Of a stretch of DNA of 64,000 nucleotides, positions 61,022 through 64,000 are shown in pieces (position 1 is the first letter of the stretch; every line of letters starts with the position of its first letter). The position numbers and the translations under genes are program-made. The notes beneath the pieces were generated by a model. The model searched no databases and was not told the origin of the DNA. It worked only from the letters and a program-made list of their open reading frames with translations. The stretch is from assembly GCF_002251855.1 (NCBI RefSeq), contig NZ_NOXW01000020.1:620001-684000 (forward strand), in the 5' to 3' direction. This stretch comes from Rhodoferax sp. TH121 (GTDB lineage: Bacteria; Pseudomonadota; Gammaproteobacteria; Burkholderiales; Burkholderiaceae_C).

Positions 61022-62188
61022 ATGAACACCTCCGACCAGATCTTCCACCGCAAGACCTACGCTGAGCAGATGGCGCAGCAGCTGCTCCAACCCTCACCCT
61101 TGCACATGAACGTTCGCTCGGGTGTCTTTTTATCCGGCATCCGCCGGGTAGGCAAAACCACTTTCTTGCGCCGTGACCTCGTGCCCGCGCTAGAGGCTTT
61201 GGGAGCGCTGGTCATTTATGTAGACCTATGGGCCGACCGCAGCAAAAGTCCTGCCGCCTTGGTGTTGGAAGCCGTGCGCAATACCTTGCTACAGCTGCAA
61301 ACCCCCGGCTCCGGGCTGCTGCAGCGGTTCAAAGGGCTCAACCTGGGCGCTGCGGGCTTTAGCTTCGGGTTTCAGCTCGATAGCCTGGGCACCACCAGCG
61401 GCACCACGCTGGCCCAAGCGTTTGCCGAGCTGGTGGCCAAGGCGCAAGTGAATGTGGTGCTCATCGTGGACGAGGTGCAGCAAGCGCTAGGCAGCGAAGA
61501 CGGCAACAGCCTCCTGCACGCCCTTAAAGCAGCGCGCGATGCGGTGAACTCCCAGCCCGGCACGCCTGGGCATTTCTTGTTTTTGGGCACCGGATCACAC
61601 AAATCGCTGATCACCGACATGGCGACCCGCCGCGCACAGCCGTTCACCGGTGCGCTCACCACGGCGTACCAAGTGTTGGAGCAAGACTTTGTGCAATGGC
61701 AGCTGGACGCCATCGCCACCACGCCCGGTGTGGTGCTGCCCAGCGTGGCGGTGGCTTGGGCGGGGTTTCAGCTCATGGGTCACCGGCCTGAGGAATTGTT
61801 GAAAGCACTGGTGCAACTGCAAACTGGCTCCGCCTCTTCGTCCACTCCTGCTGACCAAGCGTTTCCCATCATCTGCGCCACGCTGGCCTCGGTGGCGGCG
61901 GACGTGGAGCTGCGTGCGATTGAAGAATTCGGCGAACTGGGCCAAGCCATTTTTGCGCGCATTGCCGAGGGTAGTGAGTCCGGTGTGTCGGGTTTGTTTG
62001 GTGAAGAAGCGCTGGCCGCGTATGCCGAGCGCACCGGCTCGCAAGTGCTACCCCCGCAAGTGCAAAACCTGGCCGACCGCATGATCAGCGCCAACCTCAT
62101 TGCCCGCCCGGGCCACGGCGTTTACACCGTGGCCGACCCCTTTGTGCGCAAAGTCTGGCTGGACCGGCACAAGCTGCTCAAGTTGTAA
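61022..62188 (+). CDS. P-loop ATPase, AAA/STAND-like
   Basis: This 388-aa protein has Walker A GIRRVGKTT (about 39-47) and a Walker B hhhhDE-like VNVVLIVDEVQQ near 141-152, followed by a sensor-like FLFLGTGSHKS and a winged-helix-like C-terminus (GVYTVADPFVRKVWLD). It resembles the archaeal/prokaryotic ATPase families (ATPase_2/AAA_16) that contain RRVGKT. There is no N-terminal membrane segment. It is a single gene with no effector domain and no clear partner; the downstream SNF2 helicase gene converges on it. Function unknown. Confidence 0.8.
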   Translation: MNTSDQIFHRKTYAEQMAQQLLQPSPLHMNVRSGVFLSGIRRVGKTTFLRRDLVPALEALGALVIYVDLWADRSKSPAALVLEAVRNTLLQLQTPGSGLLQRFKGLNLGAAGFSFGFQLDSLGTTSGTTLAQAFAELVAKAQVNVVLIVDEVQQALGSEDGNSLLHALKAARDAVNSQPGTPGHFLFLGTGSHKSLITDMATRRAQPFTGALTTAYQVLEQDFVQWQLDAIATTPGVVLPSVAVAWAGFQLMGHRPEELLKALVQLQTGSASSSTPADQAFPIICATLASVAADVELRAIEEFGELGQAIFARIAEGSESGVSGLFGEEALAAYAERTGSQVLPPQVQNLADRMISANLIARPGHGVYTVADPFVRKVWLDRHKLLKL

Positions 62189-62212
62189 ATATGCGCTTGC
62201 AGAGATGAATAT

Positions 62213-62267
62213 GCTATTGATTTGGTAGCTGCTTGCGCACATTCCATGAGGGCTAGAGGCCGATTTA
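62213..62267 (+). repeat. Dispersed repeat copy abutting the SNF2 gene stop
   Basis: GCTATTGATTTGGTAGCTGC then TTGCGCACATTCCATGAGGG and CTAGAGGCCGATTT. I used this copy as reference for hand alignments. It lies between convergent genes, five bases from the SNF2 stop codon (62272-62274). Confidence 0.88.
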
Positions 62268-62271
62268 ATAC

Positions 62272-64000
62272 CTAAACCCCTTCCACCCGGCTCCCCGTCC
62301 GCCCCCAGCGCCGTGCGGCTTCTTCCGGCCTTTGGCCTTGCTCCATGAGCGCGCCTAGCGGCGCCAACAGGGCCTTCAAATCTGCTTCGTCAAACTTGGC
62401 GGCACCCTCGGTGTCATGGCCGAGCACGCTGTCGGACAGGGCGAGTTTGCGGGCCTGCAGTTCCAGCATGCGTTCTTCGATGCTGCCTTCGACCACCAGC
62501 TTGTAGACGAACACTGGCTGGTCCTGGCCGATGCGGTGGGCGCGGGCGGTGGCCTGGTCTTCCACCGCCGGGTTCCACCACGGGTCCATGTGGATGACGG
62601 TATCGGCGGCGGTGAGGTTCAGGCCCACGCCACCGGCTTTGAGGCTGACCAGCAGCACCGGCACCTCTAGGTTTTGAAAACGCTGCACGACCTTGCCGCG
62701 TTGGCCCGGTGAGGTGTTGCCGGTCAGGCTCAAAAACGGCAGACGCAGGGCGGAGAAGGTATCCGCAATCAGCTCCAGCAGCTCGGTAAACTGCGAGAAC
62801 ACCAGCACGCGGCGGCCTTCATCGACCAGCGGGACCAATAGGTCCGTGAGCGCATGCAGTTTGGCGCGTTCCATGTCGGGCGCGATGTCGCTGCCTTTCA
62901 CCAAATAGGGATCGCAACACACCTGCCGCAGCTTGAGCAGGGCATCGAGGATGCTGATCTGTGCCCCGGCAAAGTTCTGGCGTTGCAGCACGCGGCGCAC
63001 TTGTTTGTCGGCGGCAACGCGCACGCTCTCGTACAGCTCGCGCTGGCGGCCCTGCAGTTGCACGCGCTGGATGACTTCGGTGCGCGGTGGCAGCTCGGTG
63101 GCCACGTCTTGCTTGCGGCGGCGCAGGATGAAGGGGCGCACGCGCTGGGCGAGCAGGGCGGCGCGCACCGTTTCGCCGTTTTCTTCAATCGGCTTGCGCC
63201 AGCGGGCGGCAAAGCTGCGCTGATCGCCCAGAAAGCCGGGCATCAGCCAGTCGAACTGGGCCCAGAGTTCGCCCAGGTGGTTTTCCAGCGGCGTGCCGGT
63301 CAGGCACAGGCGGTGGCGGCTATGCAACTGGCGCAGGGCGCGGGCGCTGCGGCTGGCCGCGTTTTTGACCATTTGCGCCTCATCCAGAATGACCAGATGA
63401 AAAGGCTGCGCGGCCAGCGCCTCGATGTCGCGCCACAACAGCGGGTAGGTGGTGAGCACCAGGTCGTGCGCGGGCATGGCTGCAAACAGCGCGGCGCGGT
63501 CCGGGCCGTGCAAGTTCAGCACCCGCAAATCCGGCGCCATGCGGCGGGCCTCGGCCTGCCAGTTGAACAGCAGCGAGGTGGGCAGCACGACCAGCACCGG
63601 GCGGTCCAGCCTGCCAGCCTGTTTCTCCAGCAGCACATGGGCCAGCGCTTGGGCGGTTTTGCCCAAGCCCATGTCGTCGGCCAAGATGCCGCCCAAGTGT
63701 TGTGCGCGCAGGTATTGCAGCCAAGCCAGGCCTTCGAGTTGGTAGGGGCGCAGTTGTACCTGCAAACCGGTAGGCGCAGCTACCGGCTGGGGCTGGCCTA
63801 TGGTGTGCAGGCGTTGGGCCAGCGCGGCCAGGCCCACATCGCCTTCCAACTGCCAGCCTTGGTGTGCGCCTACGCGCGAGGCGTCCAGCAAGCTGGCGCG
63901 CAGGGTGTTGATGCGGCGGGCTTCCCATGCGCCAAGCTGGATGGGGCCCTTGGTCGCCATGCGTTGCGGGTCGGTGAGCAAGTCCACCATGGCGCCCACG
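62272..64000 (-). CDS. SNF2-family DEAD-like helicase, truncated by window edge
   Basis: The C-terminal 575 residues of an SNF2/HepA-type ATPase are visible, and the N-terminus lies beyond the right edge. Motifs: ADDMGLGKTAQALA (Walker A), DEAQ (Walker B), LTGTPLENHLGELW (motif III), VLVFSQFTELLELI, VSLKAGGVGLNLTAADTVIHMDPWWNPAVEDQATARAHRIGQ (motifs V and VI, split). These remodel protein-DNA complexes. The full protein is likely more than 1,000 residues, as in other bacterial SNF2 proteins, often with an N-terminal SWIM finger that I cannot see. It ends five bases from a repeat copy. Confidence 0.93.
   Translation of the reverse strand, partial: VGAMVDLLTDPQRMATKGPIQLGAWEARRINTLRASLLDASRVGAHQGWQLEGDVGLAALAQRLHTIGQPQPVAAPTGLQVQLRPYQLEGLAWLQYLRAQHLGGILADDMGLGKTAQALAHVLLEKQAGRLDRPVLVVLPTSLLFNWQAEARRMAPDLRVLNLHGPDRAALFAAMPAHDLVLTTYPLLWRDIEALAAQPFHLVILDEAQMVKNAASRSARALRQLHSRHRLCLTGTPLENHLGELWAQFDWLMPGFLGDQRSFAARWRKPIEENGETVRAALLAQRVRPFILRRRKQDVATELPPRTEVIQRVQLQGRQRELYESVRVAADKQVRRVLQRQNFAGAQISILDALLKLRQVCCDPYLVKGSDIAPDMERAKLHALTDLLVPLVDEGRRVLVFSQFTELLELIADTFSALRLPFLSLTGNTSPGQRGKVVQRFQNLEVPVLLVSLKAGGVGLNLTAADTVIHMDPWWNPAVEDQATARAHRIGQDQPVFVYKLVVEGSIEERMLELQARKLALSDSVLGHDTEGAAKFDEADLKALLAPLGALMEQGQRPEEAARRWGRTGSRVEGV

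Overview
The window looks like a chromosomal segment of a betaproteobacterium of the order Burkholderiales, most likely family Comamonadaceae (Rhodoferax/Curvibacter-like). This is inferred from the aceE-aceF-lpd cluster whose Lpd carries its own lipoyl domain, the cyo/RegBA and vanAB protein families, high GC in most genes, and a dispersed ~55-bp repeat (core TAGTAGCTGNNYGCGCA) of a kind I associate with that family. No rRNA, intact tRNA or CRISPR array was found.

Region 1 (1-5640) is the right part of an integrated P4-like element of lower GC than its surroundings. It holds an AlpA-type regulator, a primase-helicase, an unknown 330-aa protein and a tyrosine integrase, with a large nested palindrome (109-253) at its left that may be a replication origin. 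The right end appears to be the 3' end of a tRNA-Ser gene followed by a host terminator. Region 2 (5811-13582) is host housekeeping: MscS channel, periplasmic glutaredoxin-like protein, PrlC, FolD and a PAS histidine kinase/FixJ-type regulator divergent from the pyruvate dehydrogenase genes. Region 3 (13750-19998) is aceE-aceF-lpd. Region 4 (20178-28798) holds a hypothetical gene between two repeats, a broken-gene relic, three c-di-GMP proteins, an RsmH paralogue and an ectoine-type aspartokinase.

Region 5 (28883-35614, minus strand) is a tightly packed run cyoABCD-surf1-regB-regA: cytochrome bo oxidase, an assembly factor and a redox-sensing two-component system. Region 6 (35915-45218) has an MFS transporter and a five-gene cluster (SWIM protein, DUF5691, MoxR ATPase, DUF5682, VWA protein) related to E. 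coli yehLMPQ, whose function is unknown; it is the best candidate here for an undescribed system. Region 7 (45312-58144, minus) is a GntR-controlled sugar-acid operon: TRAP transporter, two zinc dehydrogenases, UxaA, UxuB, ManD, another enolase-superfamily enzyme, KDG kinase and a YceI lipoprotein. Region 8 (58337-60930, minus) is a vanAB-type Rieske demethylase with a MarR regulator. The window ends with a P-loop ATPase and a truncated SNF2 helicase.

A theme across the window is the dispersed repeat. Nine copies lie between or at genes, often within a few bases of stop codons; some form terminators. Three further copies appear to be translated: one in the DUF5682 gene and one, in reverse orientation, in each Ala/Pro linker of AceF and Lpd (eight intergenic and three coding copies are annotated as such).
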